A stretch of DNA of 58,667 nt from Nitrososphaerales archaeon (GTDB lineage: Archaea > Thermoproteota > Nitrososphaeria > Nitrososphaerales > Gagatemarchaeaceae): positions 1 to 58,667 of the forward strand of contig JASHOZ010000062.1 of the NCBI GenBank assembly GCA_030038395.1, given 5' to 3'. Below, one piece after another: positions 1 to 7,885 of this stretch (position 1 is the first letter of the stretch; every line of letters starts with the position of its first letter). The notes below the pieces were generated by a model. The model was given only the letters and a program-made list of their open reading frames with translations, was not told the origin of the DNA and did no database searches. The position numbers and the translations under genes are program-made.

Positions 1-1
1 C

Positions 2-532
2 GTGGCCGACACAAGGAAGCTAGCGACCGCTGCCTTGTTCGGAGTCATAATCTCGCTTGTCATGGGAGCCATCCTCCCGCCGCCCATCACCGACCTCTTG
101 GTCGTTGTGGAGGCGACGCTGTTGGGCCTCAGCTTCATCCTCCTCGGTCCCGGAGGTGCGACCTACACCGCGATCGTGGCCGGGCTGCTGATCAACATCC
201 AGTTCGGGGGGACGTATCTCCTCTACCCTCTCTTGCTCGCTATCCTCTACGGAGTGCTTGTGGACGTCTTCTCCGTAGCCCTGAGAGTCAGGACGGCGGC
301 TGCCGTCTCCTCCAGGCGGCTCGCCATCTCGCTGACGATAAGCAGCGCGATAACCGGCCCGGTGGCCTACTATCTGACCCTTCCATTCCTGCCCGCCAAT
401 TCTCCTAGCGACAGTGTGTTCTATGCCACAATCATAGTTGTCGGCATAGTGAGCGGCGCAGCCGCCGGGTTCCTCGCGGCCAGGATTTGGGAGAGAAATC
501 TGAAGCGCAGGTTCCTCGTCGTCAGAACGTAG
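2..532 (+). CDS. Six-helix integral membrane protein, function unknown
   Basis: The protein has 176 residues and is almost wholly hydrophobic. About six membrane segments can be read, near residues 6-25, 30-50, 54-70, 73-95, 108-130 and 141-162, followed by a basic tail (KRRF). The GTG at position 2 is the first visible start, but the window begins one base earlier, so the gene could start upstream. The size and helix pattern recall substrate-binding S components of ECF vitamin transporters, but I see no diagnostic motif and no ECF ATPase gene nearby. A small-molecule transporter subunit is a guess only. Confidence 0.6.
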   Translation: MADTRKLATAALFGVIISLVMGAILPPPITDLLVVVEATLLGLSFILLGPGGATYTAIVAGLLINIQFGGTYLLYPLLLAILYGVLVDVFSVALRVRTAAAVSSRRLAISLTISSAITGPVAYYLTLPFLPANSPSDSVFYATIIVVGIVSGAAAGFLAARIWERNLKRRFLVVRT

Positions 533-551
533 CCCACATCTGACACTGCGG

Positions 552-743
552 TTACTTGCCTTTCACTGAACGGCTGAACCTGGCCAACAGGGCGTATAGA
601 ATGATGCCTAGTATCACGAAGACGACGCCTGAAATCGTGTCCTCGGCGTTCTTCGCCGCTTCCCCCACCAACAGAGAGAAGAGACCTACGGCGACGATCA
701 GCACTGACGCAGCGCGCGAGACGGGGCTGATACTCACGGACAA
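552..743 (-). CDS. Small two-helix membrane protein
   Basis: This 63-residue protein has two hydrophobic segments: one starting SVLIVAVGLFSLLVG, the other TISGVVFVILGIILYALLA. It ends in a basic tail (SRSVKGK). I chose the TTG at 743 (a GTG at 737 is equally possible) because it lies just after the stop codon of the upstream zinc-ribbon gene on the same strand, so the two form a tight pair. The longer reading of this frame runs back through the zinc-ribbon gene and is rejected. Function is unknown; it may be a membrane partner of the neighbouring zinc protein. Confidence 0.5.
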   Translation of the reverse strand: MSVSISPVSRAASVLIVAVGLFSLLVGEAAKNAEDTISGVVFVILGIILYALLARFSRSVKGK

Positions 744-747
744 GGGT

Positions 748-924
748 CTATCGACTTCGCTTGCCCTCTTCCTTGAGCAGACGGAAGAGCCTGAACTTGT
801 CGCCTTCGCCTGGCGAGAGCCTGTACCCGCAGGTCCGACACACGACCCCATCGCCTGCCTCTTTCAGCTCGAGCCTTCCACACTTCGGGCACTTCATTTC
901 GTCTCTGATTGGCTCTCGCTTCAT
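748..924 (-). CDS. Small zinc-ribbon protein
   Basis: This 58-residue protein carries two knuckles, CPKCG and CRTCG, about 19 residues apart: a classic rubredoxin-like zinc ribbon. The start is taken as the ATG at 924 (MKREPIRDEM), because the extension upstream has no recognisable content. Its stop is directly followed by the start of a small membrane protein on the same strand, which suggests cotranscription. Archaeal proteins of this type often bind nucleic acid or act as adaptors, but nothing here fixes the role. Confidence 0.6.
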   Translation of the reverse strand: MKREPIRDEMKCPKCGRLELKEAGDGVVCRTCGYRLSPGEGDKFRLFRLLKEEGKRSR

Positions 925-1004
925 CAAACCGGCCTCTGTGTGGCTCGTGCGAGCTATAAGCGTGAGCGCTCGACTCACTCGCCTGCTTGGGTGGCGGCAT
1001 TCCG

Positions 1005-1694
1005 CTACCAAATCTGGACGATGGTGTCTCTCGCGAAGGGGGTTGTCTGCTGGACGGCTTGGTAGACCTCAAGCGGGAAGCCGATGTCGCTCAGGTACAG
1101 CTTCCCAACGAACTCCCTACTCTTCGGATTGAGAAAGCCAGCTTTGGGGAATCCGAATGTCAGCGTGGCCGTGGCCGTCACGCAAGGGTCACTTGCGACC
1201 CCCGTGGTCGCGTCCAGCCCGGACGGGATGTCCACTGCGACTATGGGGGTTCGAGCGGCATTCGCTGACAGAATCATCGTTCTCACTGGCTCTCTTGGTG
1301 CGCCACGCGAGCCGTACCCCAACAACGCGTCGATGAGGATGTCGAACCCCCCGACCGAACCGTCAGGCCCCGTGACCGAAATGCCGGCGCGCTCGACGCT
1401 CGACAGTTGCAGCGCGGGGACTTCACCGATGGACGAGCGCTCGCTCAAGGAGACCATCACGTTCGCCCCCCAGTTGTGAAGGTGTCTCGCTGCGACCATG
1501 CCATCTCCACCGTTGTTTCCCTTCCCCGCCAACACGGCAATCTTTCTTCCCACCACCGCGCCCCCCAGCATAGACCTCGTAAGCCCTGCTGTCGCCGCTC
1601 CTGCACTCTCCATAAGCGCGAGGACGCTGACTCCGTGCTTCCCGACCGTCTCCTCGTCAGCGGCCCTCATCTCGTCCGCCGTCAGGTAGGCCAT
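1005..1694 (-). CDS. nnrE: NAD(P)H-hydrate epimerase (YjeF N-terminal domain)
   Basis: This enzyme repairs damaged nicotinamide cofactors by epimerising R- and S-NAD(P)HX, so that the dehydratase can restore NAD(P)H. The diagnostic glycine-rich loop GKGNNGGDG and the downstream motifs DALLGYG and DIPSGLDA are intact. The length, 229 residues from the ATG at 1694, is typical of the stand-alone epimerase; the partner NnrD domain found fused in many organisms is absent here. An ATG at 1721 would add nine residues. I prefer 1694 because the product then begins with the family's usual LTADEMRAAD stretch, and because a weak TATA-like element near 1736 would start transcription inside the longer form. 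It is transcribed away from the SRPBCC gene. Confidence 0.9.
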   Translation of the reverse strand: MAYLTADEMRAADEETVGKHGVSVLALMESAGAATAGLTRSMLGGAVVGRKIAVLAGKGNNGGDGMVAARHLHNWGANVMVSLSERSSIGEVPALQLSSVERAGISVTGPDGSVGGFDILIDALLGYGSRGAPREPVRTMILSANAARTPIVAVDIPSGLDATTGVASDPCVTATATLTFGFPKAGFLNPKSREFVGKLYLSDIGFPLEVYQAVQQTTPFARDTIVQIW

Positions 1695-1881
1695 CCCTCC
1701 CACCAGCTGCACGGGAGACATCTGAAGGGGGACGCTATTTCAGGTTGGAGCCTGGGGGACATCTCTGTCCGTTCTCGATGGGGGGTTGGAAACTACTGGG
1801 CAGTTCGCTCGTGCGGCCTTTCCGCATTCGCATCGGCATGAAGCACAGCCGGCATCCATCGACCAACACTTATTGCCGAAG

Positions 1882-2340
1882 ATGGCAAGTCTTGGCAGGT
1901 TGCACGTCGAGGCCTCTCAGGTGGTCAGGGCGCCGCGGGAAAGGGTCTATGCTGCTTACGCAGACTTCGAGTCGTGGCCGAAGTGGTCCAAGCGCCTGAA
2001 GCGAGTCAGGATAGTCGAAGCCAATGGGAACACCGTGAGCCTAGAGACTGAGGCCGAGAGGGGCGGCAGGACCCGTGTCTCCAGCACGCGGTTGACTCTC
2101 TCAGAGGGGTTCAAGAGCGAGACCGAGAGCGAGACAAAGCTGACCATGACGAAGAGGACGGTAAAGTTCGAAGACGTGCCAGAGGGGACGAAAGTGACCG
2201 CGGTGCTCGACGTCCACGTCAAAGGGCTTTGGTCTGCGCTATTCGTTCCCAGAGGGCGGGCCGAGGAGGAGTCGACTGCGATGGAAGGACTGAAGAGCTT
2301 TGCTGAATACGTGGAGGGTACTCTCGGGGACAAGGCGTGA
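1882..2340 (+). CDS. SRPBCC (START-like) domain protein
   Basis: The 152-residue product begins with VEASQVVRAPRERVYAAYAD followed by FESWPKWS. This is the characteristic first strand and helix of the SRPBCC fold used by polyketide cyclases, coenzyme Q-binding proteins and START-like lipid carriers. The remainder alternates charged strands and ends in a long helix (MEGLKSFAEYVEGTL), as the fold requires. The ATG at 1882 is preferred over an upstream one at 1786, whose product adds 32 residues without a pattern. The ligand is unknown; such proteins bind hydrophobic molecules in a central cavity. Confidence 0.75.
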   Translation: MASLGRLHVEASQVVRAPRERVYAAYADFESWPKWSKRLKRVRIVEANGNTVSLETEAERGGRTRVSSTRLTLSEGFKSETESETKLTMTKRTVKFEDVPEGTKVTAVLDVHVKGLWSALFVPRGRAEEESTAMEGLKSFAEYVEGTLGDKA

Positions 2341-2454
2341 GGTCTCGCGTAGGCAAGAGCCGGGCCCAGAGCGACGTCAACTAATTTTGCTCAAAATGGC
2401 ACCGGGATTAGAGCCCACGGGATATAGAAAACCGGCATCCATTTCGTCCCGCCA

Positions 2455-3102
2455 ATGGGTTTCTCGGAGAAGTGGGAGAGGAAGGACGAAGGTCCCGGTC
2501 TGATGGACAGGCTCAGAGGGACCGTGCGGACGCCGACGCCCCTCAAGTCGCAGATTGAAGTGGCGAACAGGCAAATCAAGCTTCTGATTTCGCAACTCGA
2601 CGGGACGGTCAACAGGATAAAACAGCGAGACGCAACGATCTTCAGAGCCGTCGTCTCGGCGCTGGCCAGGCACGACACGCAGCACGCAGCAGTATACGCA
2701 AATGAGCTGACCGAGATCAGGAAGATGGGAAAGATGGTCACGCAGGCGGAGCTGGCTCTCGAGCAGATCTCGCTCAGGCTGGGCACGATAACAGACCTCG
2801 GCGACATCGCGACCACACTCGCGCCGGCCGTCTCCGTAATCAGGAACATGAAAGACAGCCTGAGAAGCACCCTTCCAGAGGCGGACAGGGAAATGGGAGA
2901 GATTTCGGGGCTGTTGAGCAGCGTCCTCATCGACGCGAGCGCGACGGGCGGCCTTTCGTTGAACTTCGACGCCGCGAACGAGGACGCGCAGAAGGTGATG
3001 GAGGAGGCCGCCGCGGTCGCCGAGCAGAGGATGAAAGACAGCTTCCCGGAGATTCCTACGGGGGTCCTGGGCGGGCGTGTTCCTGAAGACCTCAGCGCTT
3101 GA
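2455..3102 (+). CDS. cdvB: ESCRT-III-like cell division protein (CdvB family)
   Basis: CdvB-family proteins polymerise on the membrane at mid-cell and constrict it during division in TACK archaea, driven by the AAA ATPase CdvC. The 215-residue product is mostly alpha-helical and charged. It contains the Snf7-like stretch LKSQIEVANRQIKLLISQLD, then long helices (VTQAELALEQISLRLGTI) and a C-terminal helix after an acidic linker, as expected for helices 1-5 of ESCRT-III. No winged-helix tail is seen, so this may be a shorter paralogue (CdvB1/B2 type). No cdvA or cdvC lies next to it. A TATA-like GATATAGAAA at 2421 is spaced to start transcription about 4 nt before the ATG. Confidence 0.8.
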   Translation: MGFSEKWERKDEGPGLMDRLRGTVRTPTPLKSQIEVANRQIKLLISQLDGTVNRIKQRDATIFRAVVSALARHDTQHAAVYANELTEIRKMGKMVTQAELALEQISLRLGTITDLGDIATTLAPAVSVIRNMKDSLRSTLPEADREMGEISGLLSSVLIDASATGGLSLNFDAANEDAQKVMEEAAAVAEQRMKDSFPEIPTGVLGGRVPEDLSA

Positions 3103-3321
3103 ACGCCGGTCGGATCTAGAGGCGCCGCCTACAGGAACGTCCGGAGCTCTCGGAGGCTACCAGGCGTCTCCCGGAGTCAGGTTCTTCAGGTCCCGCGGCG
3201 ATGACTCGTGTGAACCCGCGTCCGTGCTGCTTAACGCGAAAGGCTGCCAAGAGCGGTTCTGGGGAATCTGGATTCCCGTTCTATCTTATTGATATATCCG
3301 ACGGGCGGGGATTGGCTCAGA

Positions 3322-4443
3322 ATGGAGATAGCGGGGGGCCGCGTCAGGTCCGTCTCCGATGAGTCAACATGGGAAGAGCCTGTTCCGCGGTCGAGGAAGA
3401 CGTGGGCCCTCATCGTTGTAGCGTTGCTCTTGGTCGCAGCCGCCGGTCTTGCGGCGCCGAGCGTACCCGGAGCCGTGAAGGAAGGCTCAGACCTACTCTC
3501 TCAGCTCGTTTCGTCGTTCGGCGGGTCAAGTGGAGGGAGCGGCTCACTGGGGCTCAACTACACCATATACTCTCCTCTGATTGAAGGGGGGACCGCGAAC
3601 ATAACCTACCCGTCCAACTACGGCGCCCTCGCGAGCTACGCGCTCCAACTCATCAACGACGACCGCGGAAACTACAGCCTCGCGCCGGTGAACATGACGA
3701 CAGGTGAGTATGCCCAACAGCACGCGGACTCGATGCTGAAGTACGGCTACTTCAGCCACAACGACACCCAGGGCTACAAGCCCTACATGAGGTACACGCT
3801 GCTCGGGGGGACCGGGGCTGTTGAGGAGAACATCGCTTTCGCATATTCAGGGTCTCCAATCTTCACATCGACCTCTTCGATCGAGCAGGAGCTGAGCGCG
3901 CTAGAGTGGACTATGATGTACAACGATTCCATCTGCTGCAACAACGGCCACCGAGACAATATCCTGAACAGCTTGCACAACGAGGTGTCAATCGGTGTGG
4001 CCTTCAACAGCACGAGCCTGTACTTCGTGGAGGACTTCGTCAGCTACTACATCAACCTGAACTTCTCGGTCTCAAGGGACTACTACGTCAACATGACGGG
4101 CGTGCCCACCATCCAGGGCCTCTCACCGGACGCGATCTACATAACATACGACCACACGCCTATTCCCGAAACACCCGCGCAGCTGAACGCGGGGCCGCAC
4201 GAGTATTCTGCCGGTACGCTCGTTGGCGGCGTGCTTCCGCCGTGCGACCTCGCATGCCAGACCTTCGACGATGTAATCACCGTGCACGCGGACGTCTGGA
4301 CATTCACCGCCACGAACGCTGAGGTGGCGTTCTCACTCGCCAAGTTCATCGAAGAGGATGGACCGGGCGTATACACCGTCTACCTCGTCTTGGGTTCCGA
4401 CACAACGTCAGCGATAACCTCGATTTCCGTCTTCGTCCAGTGA
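3322..4443 (+). CDS. Membrane-anchored extracellular CAP (SCP/PR-1) domain protein
   Basis: The 373-residue protein has a single hydrophobic segment near residues 27-46 and is probably anchored with its bulk outside the cell. After a Gly/Ser-rich linker comes a CAP domain. The visible CAP hallmarks are HADSM, GYFSHND (active-site-like His), ENIAF, and NNGHRDNIL followed by a beta-strand (VSIGVAF). Many N-x-S/T sequons (NYS, NMT, NDT, NST) fit surface N-glycosylation. The segment after the CAP domain looks like an Ig-like or beta-sandwich domain. I chose the ATG at 3322 because GATATATCCG at 3291 places the transcript start at or beside it. CAP proteins are secreted and of varied function; the target here is unknown. 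Confidence 0.8.
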   Translation: MEIAGGRVRSVSDESTWEEPVPRSRKTWALIVVALLLVAAAGLAAPSVPGAVKEGSDLLSQLVSSFGGSSGGSGSLGLNYTIYSPLIEGGTANITYPSNYGALASYALQLINDDRGNYSLAPVNMTTGEYAQQHADSMLKYGYFSHNDTQGYKPYMRYTLLGGTGAVEENIAFAYSGSPIFTSTSSIEQELSALEWTMMYNDSICCNNGHRDNILNSLHNEVSIGVAFNSTSLYFVEDFVSYYINLNFSVSRDYYVNMTGVPTIQGLSPDAIYITYDHTPIPETPAQLNAGPHEYSAGTLVGGVLPPCDLACQTFDDVITVHADVWTFTATNAEVAFSLAKFIEEDGPGVYTVYLVLGSDTTSAITSISVFVQ

Positions 4444-4446
4444 CGT

Positions 4447-4914
4447 TCAGTTCGTGGCCGCCGGGATGTTCGCCCTTATCCCCCTGGCTGTGTGGTCCAT
4501 CTCTTGCGGCGTGAAACTCCTCCTTCCACCGAACGTCCCCCTGTCGGCCATCTTGACTGGAATCACGTGGACGTGAACGTGCGCGACAACTTGGTTAGCC
4601 GCTTCGCCGTTGTTCTGGACGAACCTGAACCCGTCCGCGCCGACCGCGGCGACCACGGCCTTCGAGACTCTCGAGGCAACTTGGAAGAGCTCGGCTATGT
4701 CCGTCTCCTCCATGTCCCAGATCGTCTCGCCGTGCCGCTTCGGACACACGAGGGTGTGCCCGTTGGAGAAGGGGAACGCGTCAAGGAAGGCGATATGCTT
4801 CTCATCCTCGTAGACGATGTAAGAGGGTGCCGCCCTGTCGCGTATCTTGCAGAATATGCAGCTCTCTTCCGAGGAGCGCTGCGCGCCTGTGCCCATGCGC
4901 CTCACCCCGGCCAT
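4447..4914 (-). CDS. HIT family nucleotide hydrolase
   Basis: The product carries the histidine triad HVHVHVIP, the catalytic signature of HIT proteins that hydrolyse nucleoside phosphoramidates or dinucleoside polyphosphates. An N-terminal CIFCKI supplies the Cys pair of the zinc-binding branch, and YEDEKHIAFLDAFPFSNGHT is the usual second motif. The ATG at 4914 gives 155 residues; longer frames to 5022 run across the divergent promoter and are rejected. The TATA-like octamer at 4950-4957 would initiate about 13 nt upstream of this start and is shared with the small zinc-ribbon gene on the other strand. The substrate cannot be told from sequence. Confidence 0.9.
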   Translation of the reverse strand: MAGVRRMGTGAQRSSEESCIFCKIRDRAAPSYIVYEDEKHIAFLDAFPFSNGHTLVCPKRHGETIWDMEETDIAELFQVASRVSKAVVAAVGADGFRFVQNNGEAANQVVAHVHVHVIPVKMADRGTFGGRRSFTPQEMDHTARGIRANIPAATN

Positions 4915-4949
4915 CCTCGATACCCTACGACAGTTTACGACATGACCCG

Positions 4950-4957
4950 TATTTATA
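4950..4957. promoter_or_regulatory. Shared TATA box for divergent HIT and zinc-ribbon genes
   Basis: The octamer TATTTATA reads TATAAATA on the other strand. It lies about 29 nt from the TTG at 4983 on the plus strand and about 27 nt plus a short leader from the ATG at 4914 on the minus strand. This is the spacing expected for an archaeal TBP site serving both directions. No mapping data are available. Confidence 0.55.
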
Positions 4958-4982
4958 CAGCGGCGGGCGCCGGCCTTCCTGA

Positions 4983-5135
4983 TTGATTTGCGATAAGTGC
5001 CATGCAGGTGAGCTCCAGCCATACCAGCGCCAGATAGGGAAGGCCGGCAAGGTTGTCACCATCAGGGGCCGCCAATGCTCTAGATGCGGCTTTACGGAGC
5101 TGGAGAACGACCAGGACATCTGGTCCGCTGTCTGA
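4983..5135 (+). CDS. Tiny zinc-ribbon protein (50 aa)
   Basis: Starting at TTG 4983, the frame encodes MICDKCHAGELQPYQRQIGK and continues to a TGA at 5133-5135. Two CxxC pairs (CDKC and CSRC) about 26 residues apart form a zinc-ribbon pattern. The region between them reads like a nucleic-acid-binding ribbon (KVVTIRGRQ). A TATA-like box at 4950-4957 puts the predicted transcript start at the TTG, so it is probably leaderless. It resembles the short OB- or RPA-like zinc proteins common in archaea, but no function is assigned. Confidence 0.6.
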   Translation: MICDKCHAGELQPYQRQIGKAGKVVTIRGRQCSRCGFTELENDQDIWSAV

Positions 5136-5161
5136 CAGAGCGTTGGCTGTTTCGTCCGGCT

Positions 5162-5533
5162 CTAGCGACCTTCAGCACGTTCCAGTGCCCGTCGCTGGTA
5201 TGTCTCTATGAAGTTCATCGCGAACCTGTCGGCGTCCTTCTCAGTGCCTCTATGACGACCGCTCCTCGACCTCAGGTGGTGATAGAACTCGTGGACCATG
5301 ACGAACGGGTTGTACAGGTATTCCCTGTTCGCCGCGAGGATTTCTCGCCGGCGGGAGGAGTAGACGGCGGCGACGCCTTTCGTCTTCCCCTCGACGACTC
5401 CGACGCCGAGTCGGGGCTTCTCCACCCTGTACCACCTGCTTAGGACATCCAGCGCCTCTTCGGGGCGGGCATCGAGAATCAGAGCGACCACCGAGGCCTT
5501 CATCTCCTCCTCGGTGAGAGCCACCATAGCCAT
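5162..5533 (-). CDS. Putative zinc metallopeptidase-like protein (HExxH)
   Basis: The 123-residue product has the zincin motif HEFYHHLR near residue 80 and a downstream acidic EKDADRFA, which could give the third ligand. This arrangement recalls the ImmA/IrrE and SprT-like minimal metallopeptidases. The N-terminal 60 residues are helical with no recognised domain. Two ATGs (5533 and 5527) are possible; a TATA-like CTTAAGT near 5549-5555 would start transcription close to both. It is a small intracellular protein without a signal peptide. The substrate is unknown, and the domain may be regulatory rather than degradative. Confidence 0.6.
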   Translation of the reverse strand: MAMVALTEEEMKASVVALILDARPEEALDVLSRWYRVEKPRLGVGVVEGKTKGVAAVYSSRRREILAANREYLYNPFVMVHEFYHHLRSRSGRHRGTEKDADRFAMNFIETYQRRALERAEGR

Positions 5534-5780
5534 CCTGACGCCGCTCCACTTAAGGCGTTGCCGGGGTCGTCTCGTTTGAGCTGATTGTCAGCATTCCTTG
5601 ATTCCGCGGTTCAACTGTCGTCCGCGCTGTCACGTAGGCATGATTAGGCGCAGACACGTGAGGCTAGACGGTCCGAGACCCGGTCGATTCAGGGCGCCGC
5701 AGACGCTCTTTTCCGTCGGCTAGACGGAGAATCGCAAACCGTCCGGCAACTTTCTCGTGCTCCCCTCGTCGGGAGCGACG

Positions 5781-6128
5781 TCATTGCTGCTTTTCGGGTT
5801 GTGTAGCAGGCGGCGGTGCCTCGGCTGAAGTTTCCTTGTTGACCTGCCGATTTATCGCGTCCGCGAAGTAGTGCCCAGTCACTACTACCTTCACTCCCTT
5901 CACGCCCTTCACGTGGGACAGATTGTCTCGTAGGTCCTGCGATATCTTCAGGGCAAAGACAGGAGGGCAGAACTGCGTTGTCGCGTGATACTCGATGTCC
6001 ACCTGCCCATCCTTGACGTCGAGCTTGTCAACCAGGTTCATCTCTACGATTGGCATCCCAATCTCGGGGTCGACCACCTTCGAAACCTGCCTCTGAATCT
6101 CCCTGATGTCCACCTGTTCCGTCGACAA
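5781..6128 (-). CDS. MIP18/DUF59 family Fe-S assembly protein
   Basis: The motif VDPEIGMPIVEMNLV followed by TTQFCPP is the signature of the MIP18 (DUF59) family, to which SufT, PaaD and the eukaryotic CIA protein Cia2 belong. The conserved Cys is thought to handle Fe-S clusters or their scaffolds during maturation of target enzymes. The length is 115 residues, with a disordered Pro/Ala tail (APPPATQ). The start is a TTG at 6128. The TATA-like TTATAAAAG at 6156-6164 lies about 32 nt away and is shared with the methyltransferase gene on the opposite strand. No SUF operon is adjacent. Confidence 0.85.
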   Translation of the reverse strand: MSTEQVDIREIQRQVSKVVDPEIGMPIVEMNLVDKLDVKDGQVDIEYHATTQFCPPVFALKISQDLRDNLSHVKGVKGVKVVVTGHYFADAINRQVNKETSAEAPPPATQPEKQQ

Positions 6129-6155
6129 ATCCTCTGTCGAAATCCGACATTTCCG

Positions 6156-6164
6156 TTATAAAAG
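6156..6164. promoter_or_regulatory. Shared TATA box for MIP18-type and O-methyltransferase genes
   Basis: TTATAAAAG lies between two divergent genes, 28-36 nt from the TTG at 6128 and about 65 nt from the GTG at 6225. It is the only AT-rich hexamer in the gap, so it probably serves both directions, leaderless to the left and with a leader of roughly 40 nt to the right. Confidence 0.5.
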
Positions 6165-6224
6165 ATTGCCTTCCTTTGGACGGCGCGGAGCAATGTTTAG
6201 CTCGCTCTGGGGGCCGGCGAGTCC

Positions 6225-6806
6225 GTGAAAGCGGAGAGCGTTCTGAAGTCTATAGAGCGGGAGGCCCTCACAAAGGGGTACCCGATCATCGGTCCTGTCC
6301 GCGGCGCCTTTCTCGACGACGCGGTCAGAGAATACAGGCCGGGGCGAGTGCTCGAAGTTGGCACGCTCGTCGGGTACAGCGCAATCAGGATGGCCAGGCT
6401 GCTCGTATCCGGGGGCACGGTCACTTGCGTAGAGTTGAACCCCGAGTTCGCGAAGATAGCCTTGGCAAATGCTCGGAAGGCGGACCTCGAAGACAAGATC
6501 GAGGTGCTCGTCGGGGATGCGAAGAGGGTGCTGCCTGAATTGGAGGGTGAATTGGACATGGCCTTCCTCGACGCGAACAAGGCCGAGTTCCTGATTTATC
6601 TGAAGTCCTGCGAACGGCTCTTGCACCCAGGGAGCGTGGTGGTCGCCGACAACGTGAAGTCGCACGCGAGCGAGGTCGCCGGGTACCTCGAATACGTCAG
6701 GAGCTCCGGCAGGTTCAGGAGCTCGTTCAGAGAGGCTGAGGCGAATTACAGGTACGGGGCCAGGGTTCGCGAGCCTGACGCCGTCGAGGTCAGCGTCCTC
6801 CTCTGA
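6225..6806 (+). CDS. SAM-dependent O-methyltransferase (family 3 type)
   Basis: The 193-residue product shows the class I methyltransferase core: motif I VLEVGTLVGYSAIRMA, an acidic strand end VTCVELNPEFAKIA, and motif IV LDMAFLDANKAEFLIYL, then VVADNVKSH. This order matches the COMT/family 3 O-methyltransferases, which methylate catechol-like or other hydroxyl groups using a bound divalent metal. The expected metal ligands would be the Asp of FLDANK and the Asp-Asn of ADNV. It overlaps the end of the convergent LLM-type gene by 17 nt. The substrate is unknown. Confidence 0.8.
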   Translation: MKAESVLKSIEREALTKGYPIIGPVRGAFLDDAVREYRPGRVLEVGTLVGYSAIRMARLLVSGGTVTCVELNPEFAKIALANARKADLEDKIEVLVGDAKRVLPELEGELDMAFLDANKAEFLIYLKSCERLLHPGSVVVADNVKSHASEVAGYLEYVRSSGRFRSSFREAEANYRYGARVREPDAVEVSVLL

Positions 6807-7803
6807 ACGCGGCTAGCAGGACCTCCCAACCGCGGTCCGCGTCGAAGGGGCGGTAGAGCCTCACCCTGTCTACGAGCCCCGCGTACCGCCTTCTGAGCTC
6901 CAGCCCGACCTCTTCCCATCGGCCCTCGATGACGAGTTCAGAGAGCATATCGTCGGTTACTTCTCCGGGCATCTTCCGCCACTCGCCGTTCAAGGACAGG
7001 TCACGCAACCTGTCGCAGATGTCCCCCCATCCGTGCATCTCCATCAGAGGGCGATACGTCCTCGTCGACGCGTAGAAGGCGACTTGAGCTCTATGCGCTT
7101 CCCTGGCCTGCGAAATCTGCTCCCGCGTGGAGCCTGTTGCCGCGAACACCGACGCGGCCAATTCCACGTCGGACAACCTCCTCCCTGACTTCCTTGCGCC
7201 GGCTTCGACAGCTGGGCGCACCGACTCCCGTATGTATCTGACGGTGTGGAGAGGGTGGATGTGCACCCCGTCTGCCACTTCTCCCGCAGTGCGGCACATC
7301 AGCCTGTTGACCCCTGCAACGTAGATGGGGATTGTGGGGTAGCGAATCGGTCCCGGGCTGAAGAACGGAGTCATCAGGCTTAGCTTGAAGAACTTCCCCT
7401 CGAACAGCAGCGGGTCCCCTGACTGCCAGGAATGCCATACTGCCCTGACTGCCATCACGACTTCGCGCATCTTGGCAGCCGGCGCCTCCCATCGCACCCC
7501 GAACCTTCTTTCTATGTGCCCCCTCACCTGGCTCCCCAGTCCCAGAATCAGTCTCCCGGAAGAGGCTCGCTGGATGTCCCAGGCGGTGTAGGCCAGCGCC
7601 GTCGGGCTTCGCGTGAACGCAAGGGCGATTGCAGTCCCGACCTTGACCTTCTTCGTGGCCATTGCCGCCAGCGGAAGCTGTACGAATGGGTCGTGCTTCG
7701 TCTCGTTGATCCATAGGCAGTCGAACCCCACCTGCTCGACGCGACTTGCGACATCACCCGCGTCGCCTGGATTCTCGACCATTAGCTCCGCATCAATCCT
7801 CAT
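6790..7803 (-). CDS. LLM-class F420-dependent oxidoreductase
   Basis: This is a luciferase-like TIM-barrel flavin/F420 enzyme of 337 residues. Visible family features are LMVENPGDAGDVASRVEQVG at the N-terminus, the sheet segment GFDCLWINETKHDPFVQLPL, KVGTAIALAFTRSPTALAY, and LGLGSQVRGHIERRFGV. Members such as Mer reduce or oxidise one-carbon carriers or other substrates with coenzyme F420, which thaumarchaea make. There is no F420-synthesis gene in the window, and the substrate cannot be inferred. The start ATG at 7803 (MRIDAELMVEN) fits the first beta-strand. Confidence 0.85.
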   Translation of the reverse strand: MRIDAELMVENPGDAGDVASRVEQVGFDCLWINETKHDPFVQLPLAAMATKKVKVGTAIALAFTRSPTALAYTAWDIQRASSGRLILGLGSQVRGHIERRFGVRWEAPAAKMREVVMAVRAVWHSWQSGDPLLFEGKFFKLSLMTPFFSPGPIRYPTIPIYVAGVNRLMCRTAGEVADGVHIHPLHTVRYIRESVRPAVEAGARKSGRRLSDVELAASVFAATGSTREQISQAREAHRAQVAFYASTRTYRPLMEMHGWGDICDRLRDLSLNGEWRKMPGEVTDDMLSELVIEGRWEEVGLELRRRYAGLVDRVRLYRPFDADRGWEVLLAAFRGGR

Positions 7804-7885
7804 GCCCGAAGCACATTCCTCTCCTTGACCCTCGAGCGAGAGGCACCGCTCTTAAAGTCCGACCGGTCCGGGTCAGGCGCACCCC

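Noticed and set aside
556-1065. 169-codon plus-strand frame opposite the small zinc and membrane protein genes
   Set aside because: It has no domain and is antisense to a clear CxxC zinc ribbon.
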